This document shows, one piece after another, positions 20,349 to 28,666 of a stretch of 64,000 bases of DNA. Under the pieces are notes generated by a model. The model was given only the letters and a program-made list of their open reading frames with translations, searched no databases and was not told the origin of the DNA. Origin of the DNA: Polynucleobacter sp. 30F-ANTBAC (GTDB taxonomy: Bacteria; Pseudomonadota; Gammaproteobacteria; Burkholderiales; Burkholderiaceae); NCBI RefSeq assembly GCF_018882385.1, contig NZ_JACVON010000001.1, forward strand, positions 480,942 through 544,941, written 5' to 3'. Positions within the stretch are counted from its first letter, which is position 1; the number at the start of each line of letters is the position of its first letter. The position numbers were made by a program, and so were the translations under genes.

Positions 20349-20373
20349 AAAAAAAAATGGGCATAGAGCCCAT
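20349..20373 (-). terminator. Intrinsic terminator in the rimP leader (attenuator candidate)
   Basis: Minus-strand ATGGGC-TCTAT-GCCCAT forms a 6 bp stem followed by nine T residues, ending 23 bases before rimP. An upstream GGGCAT (20398-20393) can pair with the 3' arm ATGCCC (20364-20359), giving an alternative fold that would prevent the terminator. It may also end rluB transcripts. Confidence 0.75.
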
Positions 20374-20443
20374 ATTCCTAAACAAAGAGAACATGCCCGA
20401 CTTACGTTGAACGCAACTTCAGCCGGAACTACTAAAGAATTGA

Positions 20444-20472
20444 ATTATATAGGAAGTTCCTTTTAGTGCCAA
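20444..20472 (-). promoter_or_regulatory. Sigma-70 promoter of the rimP-nusA-infB operon
   Basis: The minus strand reads TTGGCA (20472-20467), a 17-base spacer, then a perfect TATAAT (20449-20444). It lies wholly in the 176 bp gap after rluB. The predicted transcription start near 20437 gives a leader of about 110 bases containing the hairpin at 20349-20373. Confidence 0.75.
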
Positions 20473-20501
20473 GGGAAATCCCCTAGGAACCCCCTCATTG
20501 A

Positions 20502-22433
20502 TCAGCTTTTTGTAAACTTTTTACCAAATTTACCGGCTGGTTTACCACCAGGACCCCTATTTTGGCTAGGAGCACCTCTAGACGGACCTTGACCTGGGCC
20601 TTTTTTGCCAAATCTCTGACCTGAACGAGGCTTATCAGAGGCTCCAGCAAAGCCACTGCCATGATGAACGCCAGCTTGGCTATCCTCATCCCGACGTTGA
20701 CCAAAGTTCTGGCCTCCGGAACGACTTCCACCTGGCTTACCTGCGTAACCCCCTTGCCCACCAGGCCCACGACCACCCCTGCCACCTTGCCCAGCAGAAC
20801 CCGCTTGGCCGCCATGGCGCCCAGAGCTCTTGCCTTTGTAATTGCTGCCCTTTTCAGAAGCATGCCCTTGGGTAAAGCCGCGGGTTGTTGTTGAGGCTTG
20901 GCGCAAGGCGTCCTTAGACCCCCAGTAAGAGACCGACGTCTGCATTGGATCAGGTTGACCACCGGCGTGGGCACGTTGACCGCCACCCTCGCGAGGATCT
21001 CGCTTGAATTTCTCGCCCATGCCTTGAGGAACTTTTAATCCAGCCATTTTCATCAATTGGACGATTTGGTCACTCGGAACTTCTTCCCAACGACCGCGAC
21101 GCAGTCTTGGAGGTAAAACAAATAAACCGTAACGCGTTCTAATCAAACGAGAAACAATATGCCCCACGGCCTCAAACATACGACGCACTTCACGATTACG
21201 CCCCTCTGTTAGAGCCACGTGATACCAATGGTTGGCACCTTCACCACCGCCATTGACCAATCTTAAGAAACGGGCGACCCCATCATCTAACTGCACACCG
21301 GTTTTAAGTAATTTTTCTTGCTCAGCATCTAAGTCACCCAAGATACGGGCTGCGTACTCACGCTCCACACCGTAACGGGGATGCATCAAGCGATTAGCTA
21401 ATTCACCAGAAGTAGTAAATAAGAGCAAACCTTCCGTATTAAAGTCCAAACGACCAACTGCTATCCAACGACCTTGCTTGGCTTTTGGCAAACGATCAAA
21501 AACAGTTGGACGACCTTCTGGGTCGGATTGACTCACAATTTCACCCGCCGGCTTGTGATACAGAATTACTCTTGGCGGCTTAGTTTGAATCTTGCGGTGA
21601 ACCATTTTGCCGTTGATACGAACTTGATCGGTAGGACCAACTCGCTGACCAATATGGGCTGGCATGCCGTTCACTGACACACGACCCTGAACAATCAGGT
21701 CTTCCATGTCGCGACGAGATCCCATGCCTGCATCGGCTAAAACTTTGTGAAGCTTGACGGTGTCATCATCTAAATCATCTTCGACATCATCTAGGTCTGA
21801 CCACACTTCATCACGCAAACTTAGCGGCAATTCATCCACGCTCGAGAATTGCAACCCAGGCATCATGTCGTCGTCAGGACTTTGCTCTTTATCGGAACCA
21901 TCCGACGTGTGATCTTCCGCCTCAATCTCGGCTAAAGCTTGCGCCACCATGTCATGAGTCACTTCCGACTCTACTTCAGGGGCATCTAAAGAAGCATCAA
22001 ATTCGCCAGAAACTACAGAGGCAAAGAGCGCATTACTTTCCTCAGCCAATAATGGATCAACTTTAGGTGGTTTTTGTTCTTGAGAATCTCTGGGTGGACG
22101 CTCGCCACGACCGGCTCGATCACCACCACGCTGAGGCTTACCTCTTTGAGCGCGTGGGCCATTGCGACCTTGACCCTGCCTAGGAGGTCTTGCGTTAGAT
22201 GAATCCCCCTCTGATGCGCCTTCAGCAGCTTCTGCATGGACGCTAGGAGCTTCGCTTGAAATGGCAGAAGAAGCATCGCTTCCTTCTGATTGTTCCGTTT
22301 GTTCCGGCTTAGCTCGAGGCTTACGCGTCTTGTTATAAGGGCTTCGGCTGACTCGCTTACGGGGTGTTCCACCCTCATCAGCAGGGCCTTCTACTTGCGC
22401 CGGTTGTTCAGATTCAAATTCAGGTGTTGTCAT
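20502..22433 (-). CDS. rluB: 23S rRNA pseudouridine synthase RluB with long disordered tails
   Basis: RluB/RsuA-family enzyme of 643 residues, about twice the usual catalytic length. Residues 1-225 are low complexity, rich in Glu, Ser, Arg and Pro. The S4 RNA-binding domain (about 227-285) and the synthase domain with catalytic Asp330 in [12 protein letters not shown] follow. From about 475 to the end is a Gly/Arg/Ser/Gln-rich tail with RGG-like repeats ending in Lys-rich [10 protein letters not shown]. RluB modifies U2605 of 23S rRNA in E. coli. The start overlaps the scpB stop by one base (TAATG), indicating coupling. Confidence 0.93.
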   Translation of the reverse strand: MTTPEFESEQPAQVEGPADEGGTPRKRVSRSPYNKTRKPRAKPEQTEQSEGSDASSAISSEAPSVHAEAAEGASEGDSSNARPPRQGQGRNGPRAQRGKPQRGGDRAGRGERPPRDSQEQKPPKVDPLLAEESNALFASVVSGEFDASLDAPEVESEVTHDMVAQALAEIEAEDHTSDGSDKEQSPDDDMMPGLQFSSVDELPLSLRDEVWSDLDDVEDDLDDDTVKLHKVLADAGMGSRRDMEDLIVQGRVSVNGMPAHIGQRVGPTDQVRINGKMVHRKIQTKPPRVILYHKPAGEIVSQSDPEGRPTVFDRLPKAKQGRWIAVGRLDFNTEGLLLFTTSGELANRLMHPRYGVEREYAARILGDLDAEQEKLLKTGVQLDDGVARFLRLVNGGGEGANHWYHVALTEGRNREVRRMFEAVGHIVSRLIRTRYGLFVLPPRLRRGRWEEVPSDQIVQLMKMAGLKVPQGMGEKFKRDPREGGGQRAHAGGQPDPMQTSVSYWGSKDALRQASTTTRGFTQGHASEKGSNYKGKSSGRHGGQAGSAGQGGRGGRGPGGQGGYAGKPGGSRSGGQNFGQRRDEDSQAGVHHGSGFAGASDKPRSGQRFGKKGPGQGPSRGAPSQNRGPGGKPAGKFGKKFTKS

Positions 22434-23146
22434 TAGGCTTTATCGTTATTCGGGTTATCAACTGATGATGCATCGTCAGCTTCTTCTGAAGTTGCTGGCA
22501 CTGTGTCTTCAGTTACGTCTGATGTATCAACCACATCAGTTACTTCTTGTTCATCGGATGCAATAGCATCTTTCAGTTCTGGATGTTCACCTTCAAACTC
22601 AATGACTTTTTGAGCCAAAGATTCTGCTTGAGCATCTGCATCATCGAGCATTGGCAACTCTTGCAGAGTCGTCAAACTTAAATCATTTAAAAACTGTCGA
22701 GTGGTGGCATACAAACCTGGGCGACCCACGGTTTCTTTATGGCCCACAACCTCGATCCAGCCACGGTCCTCTAGCTGCTTCACAATATTAGAGCTCACAG
22801 TCACACCACGAATCTCTTCAATCTCGCCACGCGTCACAGGTTGACGGTAAGCAATGATGGCTAAAGTTTCCATCACAGCACGTGAATACTTGGGTGGCTT
22901 CTCTGGAGTTAAGCGGTCTAGATACTCACGCATAGTCAAGCGACTCTGGAAACGCCAGCCTGTTGCTAGCTCTAAAAGCTCCATTCCTTTTTCAGACCAA
23001 TCCGCCTGAACTTCTGTGAGCGCTGTTTTGATGTCTTCCACAGGAATTTCTTCCATGAATAAACGACGTAAGTCGTTAATGGTCATCGGTTCTTCTGCAC
23101 ATAAGAGTGCAGTTTCAAGCACCAGCTTGAGCTGTTCTGGATTCAT
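22433..23146 (-). CDS. scpB: Segregation and condensation protein B
   Basis: ScpB of 237 residues: tandem winged helices (about 1-175, with [16 protein letters not shown] and [13 protein letters not shown]) then an acidic tail. It is the kleisin-associated subunit of the Smc-ScpA complex. The scpA gene is not next to it in this window. No clear ribosome site precedes the ATG. It is coupled to rluB downstream. Confidence 0.94.
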   Translation of the reverse strand: MNPEQLKLVLETALLCAEEPMTINDLRRLFMEEIPVEDIKTALTEVQADWSEKGMELLELATGWRFQSRLTMREYLDRLTPEKPPKYSRAVMETLAIIAYRQPVTRGEIEEIRGVTVSSNIVKQLEDRGWIEVVGHKETVGRPGLYATTRQFLNDLSLTTLQELPMLDDADAQAESLAQKVIEFEGEHPELKDAIASDEQEVTDVVDTSDVTEDTVPATSEEADDASSVDNPNNDKA

Positions 23147-23224
23147 AGATTTAAAAAGGGAAACGTATTTATATTAGGGTTAAGGACGACCGGCATATAG
23201 ACACCGGACATTCAATCATTCTTA

Positions 23225-24013
23225 TTAACCGACTAGTAGCGTATTGTAATTCAAAGTGGAGGTAATACAAAAACCTCCTTTTAAAAGAGCCTCTGGGAGC
23301 GTCATCGCTCGGTACAGACCAATCAAGCCGGTCGATACCATCAACGAGGCTGCCACATATCTTGCCCAATTTTGGTGCCCCCAACCCGCTAGCCGAGCCG
23401 ACAAGCCGGAAATAAGCAACAAATTAGGCAAAGTCCCCAATCCAAAGGCCAGCATCAGCAATAGACCAGAAAGCGCATCGCCTGACAAGAAAGCCAAGGG
23501 CAAAACCCCGTAAATCAGGCCACAAGGAACCAAACCCCACGCTAAACCACTGAGAAATCGAGAGAAATAACCACTTGAGCCATTTTTTTGCAAAGCCAAT
23601 CCAGAGACGCGCTGCCATAAAAAGGCTGTTTTTGAAGTCAGCCAGTTATCGAAAGCACTTGTTTTAGCTTTATTTTTTCTTAAAATCCGATAGCCTTGGT
23701 ATAAAAAAATCACTGATGCCAAAGCAAAAAGGATCCTTTGGATGGGTAACCAATCTTGCTGCCAAACTGGCACGCCCAACAACCCCGCTAAAGCACCCAA
23801 AATCATGTAGGTCGTGATTCTGCCAAAGTGCATCATGAGTTGCTGGTAAACCAAACCCCATCGAGACGACCTCACCAATGTGTAGACATTGCTTTTCTGA
23901 ATCGTTGTTACTTTTTCAGAGGCTGCCGCAATCCCACCGCACATCAGAGCACAATGCCAACCACTGACGAGTGCCCCTAAAAAAACAGTTAGTAATAAAG
24001 TGCTAGTGATCAT
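23225..24013 (-). CDS. Sulfite exporter TauE/SafE (DsbD_2-like) family membrane protein
   Basis: Integral membrane protein of 262 residues with about six membrane segments. The N-terminal motif HCALMCGG (His20, Cys21, Cys25) is typical of the SafE/DsbD_2-like group often found in cbb3 oxidase clusters, where a role in copper handling or cytochrome assembly is suspected. It diverges from fnr, and an Fnr-type box lies two bases upstream of its ATG. Position in the cco neighbourhood supports an assembly role; the transported substrate is unknown. Confidence 0.8.
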   Translation of the reverse strand: MITSTLLLTVFLGALVSGWHCALMCGGIAAASEKVTTIQKSNVYTLVRSSRWGLVYQQLMMHFGRITTYMILGALAGLLGVPVWQQDWLPIQRILFALASVIFLYQGYRILRKNKAKTSAFDNWLTSKTAFLWQRVSGLALQKNGSSGYFSRFLSGLAWGLVPCGLIYGVLPLAFLSGDALSGLLLMLAFGLGTLPNLLLISGLSARLAGWGHQNWARYVAASLMVSTGLIGLYRAMTLPEALLKGGFCITSTLNYNTLLVG

Positions 24014-24014
24014 A

Positions 24015-24028
24015 TTGATTTAACTCAA
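24015..24028. promoter_or_regulatory. Fnr box 1, between the TauE-family gene and fnr
   Basis: TTGATTTAACTCAA matches TTGA-N6-TCAA. It abuts the TauE-family start codon, where binding should repress, and lies about 18 bases upstream of the -10/-35 candidate for fnr (TTGGTA 24033-24038, TAGAAT 24057-24062). Confidence 0.7.
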
Positions 24029-24032
24029 ATTT

Positions 24033-24062
24033 TTGGTAATCTGCTCAAGTAAGCCGTAGAAT
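24033..24062 (+). promoter_or_regulatory. Candidate fnr promoter
   Basis: TTGGTA and TAGAAT separated by 18 bases, located between the two Fnr-like boxes. The predicted start is near 24069, giving a leader of about 40 bases. Confidence 0.45.
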
Positions 24063-24084
24063 AGAGCACATACATATTTCAATA

Positions 24085-24098
24085 TTGATTTAAAACAA
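24085..24098. promoter_or_regulatory. Fnr box 2, just upstream of fnr
   Basis: TTGATTTAAAACAA keeps the left half of the Fnr site exactly and has one mismatch in the right half. It shares the core ATATTGATTTAA with box 1. Lying downstream of the likely transcription start, it would repress. Confidence 0.55.
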
Positions 24099-24108
24099 AC
24101 ATATCAAC

Positions 24109-24867
24109 ATGAATCGTATCAACACACCAGAGTCGGCCAATAAATGCTCCACATGCGTTTTGGGTCAATTTTGCCTGCCTGTTGGACTTTCATCAGATGA
24201 TATCAACAAGATTGACACCTTGGTCACCGAGCGTGTCCGCCTTAAAAAAGGTGAATCTCTTTACCGCCAAGGCGAACCCTTAAGCGCTGTTTACGGTATC
24301 AAATTTGGCACACTTAAAACTGAATACGCCCTAGCGGATGGTCGAGAGCAAATTACAGGCTTCCACTTACCAGGAGAGATGCTTGGTCTTGATGGGATTG
24401 GTGAGAATCACTACCAATCCAATGCGATTGCCCTCGAAGATAGCGAAGCTTGTGTTGTGCGATTTAGTGATTTTGAAACTCTTGCAAGACAGATACCATC
24501 CCTGCAACATCAATTTCATAGAATCTTGAGTCGCGAACTGACTCAAGATCAGCGCCATCTTTTATCTCTAGGCAGTTTGCGTGCAGAAGAACGCCTTGCT
24601 AGCTTCCTACTCAATCTATCCGACCGCTTAGCCGTACGCGGCTACTCCCCAACGGAATACCACTTGCGCATGAGTCGTGAGGAGATTGGAAGTTACTTGG
24701 GTATTCAGCTCGAGACTGTCAGCCGCTTATTCTCTCGCTTCTCTGAATCCGGGATGATCCAAATTAAGCAAAGACATATTAAGTTAATTGATATGAATGG
24801 CTTACTTGAGCTAGCCGGCAAATCAAGCGCCATCCATTGCGCAGAGCACAAATCAGTCAGCGCATAA
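24109..24867 (+). CDS. fnr: Fnr-type oxygen-sensing transcription regulator
   Basis: Crp/Fnr-family activator of 252 residues. The iron-sulfur ligands are visible: Cys13, Cys16 and Cys22 (KCSTCVLGQFC) plus Cys115, matching the four ligands of E. coli Fnr. A cyclic nucleotide-like sensor domain and dimer helix lead to a helix-turn-helix whose recognition helix carries E202-x2-S205-R206, the signature for TTGAT-N4-ATCAA sites. Such boxes occur upstream of this gene, the ccoN operon and cytochrome c552. It is likely the master switch for the cbb3 cluster, with autoregulation. Confidence 0.95.
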   Translation: MNRINTPESANKCSTCVLGQFCLPVGLSSDDINKIDTLVTERVRLKKGESLYRQGEPLSAVYGIKFGTLKTEYALADGREQITGFHLPGEMLGLDGIGENHYQSNAIALEDSEACVVRFSDFETLARQIPSLQHQFHRILSRELTQDQRHLLSLGSLRAEERLASFLLNLSDRLAVRGYSPTEYHLRMSREEIGSYLGIQLETVSRLFSRFSESGMIQIKQRHIKLIDMNGLLELAGKSSAIHCAEHKSVSA

Positions 24868-24897
24868 CCCAATAATCTTATTTCTACTGACCCAATA

Positions 24898-24930
24898 AAA
24901 AAGGCTTAATGAGATTCATTAAGCCTTTTT
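24898..24930. terminator. Bidirectional terminator after fnr
   Basis: A perfect 15 bp stem, AAAAAGGCTTAATGA with TCATTAAGCCTTTTT, has a 3-base loop. It serves fnr on the plus strand and the cco accessory genes on the minus strand. Confidence 0.85.
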
Positions 24931-24946
24931 AGTTTGATTGGATTGT

Positions 24947-25207
24947 CTAGAAAGAACCGCGATCTATTTTCTCTTCTAGATCAGATAAAGATCCGGGAAG
25001 GATAAAAATACTCAAAGCACTCGAAAGTGCGCATAGTAGCCAAAGAATAAAAAATCCAATGGTATAGATTGCATGATGAGAGGCCTCGATTGGATGGCCA
25101 AAGAAACTCAAATCCTCAGGTGATACAACCGTAAACAAAATACCTTCAGCTACACCGGCCACCAAGAATGACGGCCATAAGATCCACATCAAAATGCGCA
25201 CGGTCAT
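24947..25207 (-). CDS. Unknown two-helix membrane protein at the end of the cco cluster
   Basis: I do not recognise a named family for this 86-residue protein. Two membrane segments are clear (about 4-28 and 45-70), joined by a short loop with His residues (FFGHPIEASHHAIY). It is the last gene of the ccoNOQPG-fixH run and overlaps the FixH-like gene by four bases (ATGA), implying coupled translation. The position suggests a cbb3 assembly or accessory subunit. That role is inference only. Confidence 0.75.
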   Translation of the reverse strand: MTVRILMWILWPSFLVAGVAEGILFTVVSPEDLSFFGHPIEASHHAIYTIGFFILWLLCALSSALSIFILPGSLSDLEEKIDRGSF

Positions 25208-25389
25208 TTAGCCACCTGCTCTACTTTGAGTCCTTGTTGACTAACGCCTTCCCTGATGGATTGATCCACGTCTTGCGTGAAAGCGAAATAGATCGTGATC
25301 GCAGCACCAATTGCACCAATCGCTGGGCCACTGATGATCAACCAAGGCCATAACTGCTTCCACCAGGGTTTAGTAACTTCATTTGACAT
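25204..25389 (-). CDS. Short FixH/CcoH-like protein
   Basis: This 61-residue protein has one membrane helix after PWWKQLWPW and ends in SQQGLKVEQVAK. These features match the start and the conserved (Y)KQGLxIN region of FixH/CcoH, a cbb3 assembly factor, but the usual periplasmic domain of about 100 residues is missing. The gene lies 28 bases after ccoG. Its stop overlaps the next start. The identification rests on short motifs and position. Confidence 0.65.
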   Translation of the reverse strand: MSNEVTKPWWKQLWPWLIISGPAIGAIGAAITIYFAFTQDVDQSIREGVSQQGLKVEQVAK

Positions 25390-25417
25390 GAGCTGACTCC
25401 TCTTTCATTTCCAGCAA

Positions 25418-26881
25418 TTAGCGCGGAACAATAAAGCTAGATTTTTCATCACGACCTCTTGGCTTTTCTGACGCCATAGGACCCTCTTCTTGACCTGCCA
25501 TTTCGAAATGAATCGGATGGTTACCCGTACCCACTTCATCTCGATTCACTCTTACTTTAACAGGCAGTAAAAGATTACTTGATGGATTAATCACCAACTC
25601 ACCGACTTCTTGACCTTGAGAATTCAAAACAAGCATTTTAGGTAATCCTGTTGCTTGGATTTTGATTCGCATGGGGTTTTCAGATGAATTCATGATCTGC
25701 AGACGATAAATGTTCTCAATCATCGTGCCATCGACCTCTCGAGCCAATGCACCACGGTCACGCATCACGTCCAAGCGCAATGGATTGCGCAAGAACAAGG
25801 AGACCACGAATGCTGTCATCAAGACCGATAAGATGCCGATATAAATCAAAACACGAGGTCTCAAAATGTAGTGTCGGGCTTTCTTGTTGTCCATGTGCTC
25901 GAGCATGGCTCGTTCAGATGTGTAACGAATCAAGCCTTTGTCGTAACCCACTTTATCCATCACCTGGTCACAAGCATCAATACAAGCACCACAACCAATG
26001 CACATGTATTGCAAGCCATCACGGATATCAATCCCGGTAGGACACACTTGAACACAAATACTGCAATCAACACAATCGCCCAAACCTAAGGCTTTGTGAT
26101 CTGCTGCCTTTGCACGACTGCCGCGATTTTCACCACGGGTTTTATCGTAAGTCACCACAAAGGTGTCCTTATCGACCATTACACTTTGGAAACGTGCATA
26201 AGGACACATGTACTTACAAACTTGTTCACGCATAAATCCTGCGTTACCCCAAGTTGCAAAGCTATAAAAGAATAACCAAAAAGCCTGCCATGGACCCAAG
26301 GTCAAGGCTAAAGTTTCAGCACCAAGTAATTTGATTGGCGTGAAATAACCAACAAAAGTAAAGCCAGTCCATAGAGCAATGATGATCCAAAGTGCGTGTT
26401 TGGTTAACTTGATACGCCACTTACGGAAACCCCAAGGCCACTCTTCACCATCTAAGCGAATACGCGCAAAACGATCGCCTTCGATCTTGCGCTCGATCCA
26501 CATAAATACTTCTGTATATACGGTTTGCGGACAAGCGTAACCGCAAAATAGACGACCAGCGACTGCTGTGAATAGGAATAATCCTAAAGCAGACAAAATT
26601 AATAATAGCGTCAAATAAATAATGTCTTGCGGCCAAAGAACCAAACCGAAAATATAGAACTTACGGGATACCAAATCAAACAATACAGCTTGACGATCAT
26701 TCCACTGGACCCAAGGCAAGCCATAAAATAAGATTTGAGTAAACAACACAAGGTAGAGGCGCCACTTGGCAAAAACCCCACTCACTGAGCGGGGATAGAT
26801 TTTGCGTCTTACTTCGTAGAGAGATAGCTCAACAGTTTCCTGTGAGCCGTCTGCATCTATATCGATGATATCTTTTGACAT
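25418..26881 (-). CDS. ccoG: Cytochrome c oxidase accessory protein CcoG (RdxA/FixG)
   Basis: Membrane iron-sulfur protein of 487 residues required for copper delivery to cbb3 oxidase; family work indicates a cupric reductase role. Several membrane helices (about 45-330) flank a two-cluster ferredoxin segment (CVDCSICVQVCP then CIGCGACIDACD). Further CxxxC motifs occur in the membrane part (CGYACPQ, CKYMCPYA). The C-terminus is an Ig-like periplasmic domain. It overlaps ccoP by one base. Confidence 0.95.
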   Translation of the reverse strand: MSKDIIDIDADGSQETVELSLYEVRRKIYPRSVSGVFAKWRLYLVLFTQILFYGLPWVQWNDRQAVLFDLVSRKFYIFGLVLWPQDIIYLTLLLILSALGLFLFTAVAGRLFCGYACPQTVYTEVFMWIERKIEGDRFARIRLDGEEWPWGFRKWRIKLTKHALWIIIALWTGFTFVGYFTPIKLLGAETLALTLGPWQAFWLFFYSFATWGNAGFMREQVCKYMCPYARFQSVMVDKDTFVVTYDKTRGENRGSRAKAADHKALGLGDCVDCSICVQVCPTGIDIRDGLQYMCIGCGACIDACDQVMDKVGYDKGLIRYTSERAMLEHMDNKKARHYILRPRVLIYIGILSVLMTAFVVSLFLRNPLRLDVMRDRGALAREVDGTMIENIYRLQIMNSSENPMRIKIQATGLPKMLVLNSQGQEVGELVINPSSNLLLPVKVRVNRDEVGTGNHPIHFEMAGQEEGPMASEKPRGRDEKSSFIVPR

Positions 26882-27816
26882 TAGTTGCTAGCTTTATTAA
26901 TTGCTTTATCTTTAACGTTCGATAAGCTCCAAACATAAGCAGCTAATAAATGGATCTTCTCAGGCGTCAAAATTGATTCATGAGCAGGCATTTTTCCATT
27001 GCGGCCTTTGTTTAAAGTTTCAACAATAGCTGCCTCTGAACCACCGTATAACCAAACTCTGTCAGTTAAGTTAGGTGCACCCATCGCAATATTGCCTTTG
27101 CCGTCGCCACCGTGACAAGCCGCACAATTGGTTTTGAAAACTTCTGCGCCGCGTGCTGACTTCAATTGATCAGCTGCCAAACCTGACAAGCTACGAACAT
27201 AGTTAGCCACGTCTGGAATTTGAGTACCTTCAAGATGCTTGAAAGCCGGCATCACGCCAGCACGTCCAGCGATCAAGGTTGTTTTGATATTGTCAGGTTC
27301 ACCGCCGTATAGCCAATCTTGATCGGCTAAGTTTGGATAACCTTTTGAACCACCTGCATCTGAACCGTGGCACTGAGCGCAATAGTTCAAGAATAAACGC
27401 TGCCCCATCTCGCGAGCCTGAGGATCGGCTGCCACTTGCTTAACATCCAATTCCATGTACTTAGCGTAAATAGGCTTGAGTTGTTGGTTGGCTTGCGTGA
27501 CAGATGCTTCATGCGCACCAGTGGTTGTGTAACCCAATGTGCCTTGATAGCTACCCATACCTGGGTAAAGCACCAAATAACCAATTGCAAAAAAACAAGA
27601 GAGCATAAACATCCACATCCACCAACGTGGCAATGGATTATTCAGTTCGCGTAAGTCTTCATCCCATACATGACCAGTGTCAGCAACGCTGCCATCAGCC
27701 TCGTAAGTTACGTTTGTTTTTCGTTGCGAAAATAAAAGATATAAACACCAAATGATGCCCACACCACTCACTACCGCAATGTAGATACCCCACCCGCTGC
27801 TAAAAAAGTCACTCAT
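26881..27816 (-). CDS. ccoP: cbb3-type cytochrome c oxidase subunit III (diheme)
   Basis: CcoP of 311 residues: two N-terminal helices (about 8-30 and 66-88) and two c-type heme domains with CAQCH at 146-150 and CAACH at 231-235, with methionine ligands in VMPAF and KMPAH contexts. It relays electrons from soluble cytochromes to CcoO/CcoN. Overlaps ccoQ by four bases upstream and ccoG by one base downstream. Confidence 0.97.
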   Translation of the reverse strand: MSDFFSSGWGIYIAVVSGVGIIWCLYLLFSQRKTNVTYEADGSVADTGHVWDEDLRELNNPLPRWWMWMFMLSCFFAIGYLVLYPGMGSYQGTLGYTTTGAHEASVTQANQQLKPIYAKYMELDVKQVAADPQAREMGQRLFLNYCAQCHGSDAGGSKGYPNLADQDWLYGGEPDNIKTTLIAGRAGVMPAFKHLEGTQIPDVANYVRSLSGLAADQLKSARGAEVFKTNCAACHGGDGKGNIAMGAPNLTDRVWLYGGSEAAIVETLNKGRNGKMPAHESILTPEKIHLLAAYVWSLSNVKDKAINKASN

Positions 27817-27980
27817 GATTTGTCCTTCGTAAATTCATCAGGTAGATCAAATGGCAAATTGGCTGACTCTTCATTGGCTGCTTTACGCTTAGAAGACCAC
27901 GCCCACCAAACAATCCCTACAAAAAATACCAAACCTAAGACGGTTGATATGGCTGAGAGATACGGTGCTAAATTTTCCAT
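27813..27980 (-). CDS. ccoQ: cbb3 oxidase small subunit CcoQ
   Basis: Small gene encoding 55 residues between ccoO and ccoP. It starts MENLAPYLSAISTVLG, has one membrane helix (about 10-28, ending VGIVWWAW) and an acidic cytoplasmic tail (LPFDLPDEF). Length and layout match CcoQ, which stabilises the oxidase. The TGA stop overlaps the ccoP ATG (ATGA), so translation is coupled. Confidence 0.9.
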   Translation of the reverse strand: MENLAPYLSAISTVLGLVFFVGIVWWAWSSKRKAANEESANLPFDLPDEFTKDKS

Positions 27981-27997
27981 AAGATCTTTGCTATTCG

Positions 27998-28651
27998 TTA
28001 TTTGCTAACTGTCTTAGCCGGTTCAACTGCACGACGATTGGTGCCCAATCCTTGCAAATAGGCAATTAAAGCGTCTTCTTCAGTTTTACCTTCTAACTCT
28101 TTAGGACCATTTGCAATTTGCTCTTCTGTGTACGGTACACCTAAGCGACCTAAAGCTCTCATATGAGCTGAGATATCGCCTACGTTAGTAGCCGCGGCAA
28201 ATTGCAGCCATGGGTAGCCTGGCATATTGGACTCAGGCACCACATCACGTGGATTACGTAAATGGGTACGATGCCAATCATCAGAATAACGCTCACCGAC
28301 ACGCGCCAAGTCAGGACCTGTACGCTTTGAGCCCCATAAGAATGGGTGATCAAAAACAGATTCACCAGCAGTTGAGTAAGGTCCATAACGCTCTGTCTCA
28401 GAACGCAATGTACGGATGTGCTGAGAGTGACAGCCTACGCAACCTTCACGTTGGTAGACATCACGACCTGCTAAACGCAACGCTGAATACGGCGTTACAC
28501 CTTCAGCTGGCTTTGTCGTTGAGTGCTGGAAGAACAATGGCACGATCTGTACCAAACCAGCAATTGCCACAACAAAAACAGTTAAAACAATCAACCAACC
28601 CACATTCGTTTCAAGCGTTGCGTGGGAGAAGAATTTATTTTTTTCAGACAT
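27998..28651 (-). CDS. ccoO: cbb3-type cytochrome c oxidase subunit II (monoheme)
   Basis: CcoO of 217 residues with one N-terminal membrane anchor (about 17-40) and a periplasmic heme c domain with CVGCH (71-75). The conserved [20 protein letters not shown] and methionine in NMPGYPWL are present. It accepts electrons from CcoP. An AGGAG site precedes the ATG, and ccoN lies 15 bases upstream. Confidence 0.97.
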   Translation of the reverse strand: MSEKNKFFSHATLETNVGWLIVLTVFVVAIAGLVQIVPLFFQHSTTKPAEGVTPYSALRLAGRDVYQREGCVGCHSQHIRTLRSETERYGPYSTAGESVFDHPFLWGSKRTGPDLARVGERYSDDWHRTHLRNPRDVVPESNMPGYPWLQFAAATNVGDISAHMRALGRLGVPYTEEQIANGPKELEGKTEEDALIAYLQGLGTNRRAVEPAKTVSK

Positions 28652-28666
28652 GTTTTTCTCCTAGGC

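Noticed and set aside
20495..20986. Long second-frame reading frame inside the rluB tail
   Set aside because: It is produced by the repetitive Gly/Arg codons of rluB; the product is low complexity with no start signal.
23169..23384. Minus-strand frame overlapping the end of the TauE-family gene
   Set aside because: It mostly overlaps a real membrane protein gene in another frame and lacks a ribosome site.
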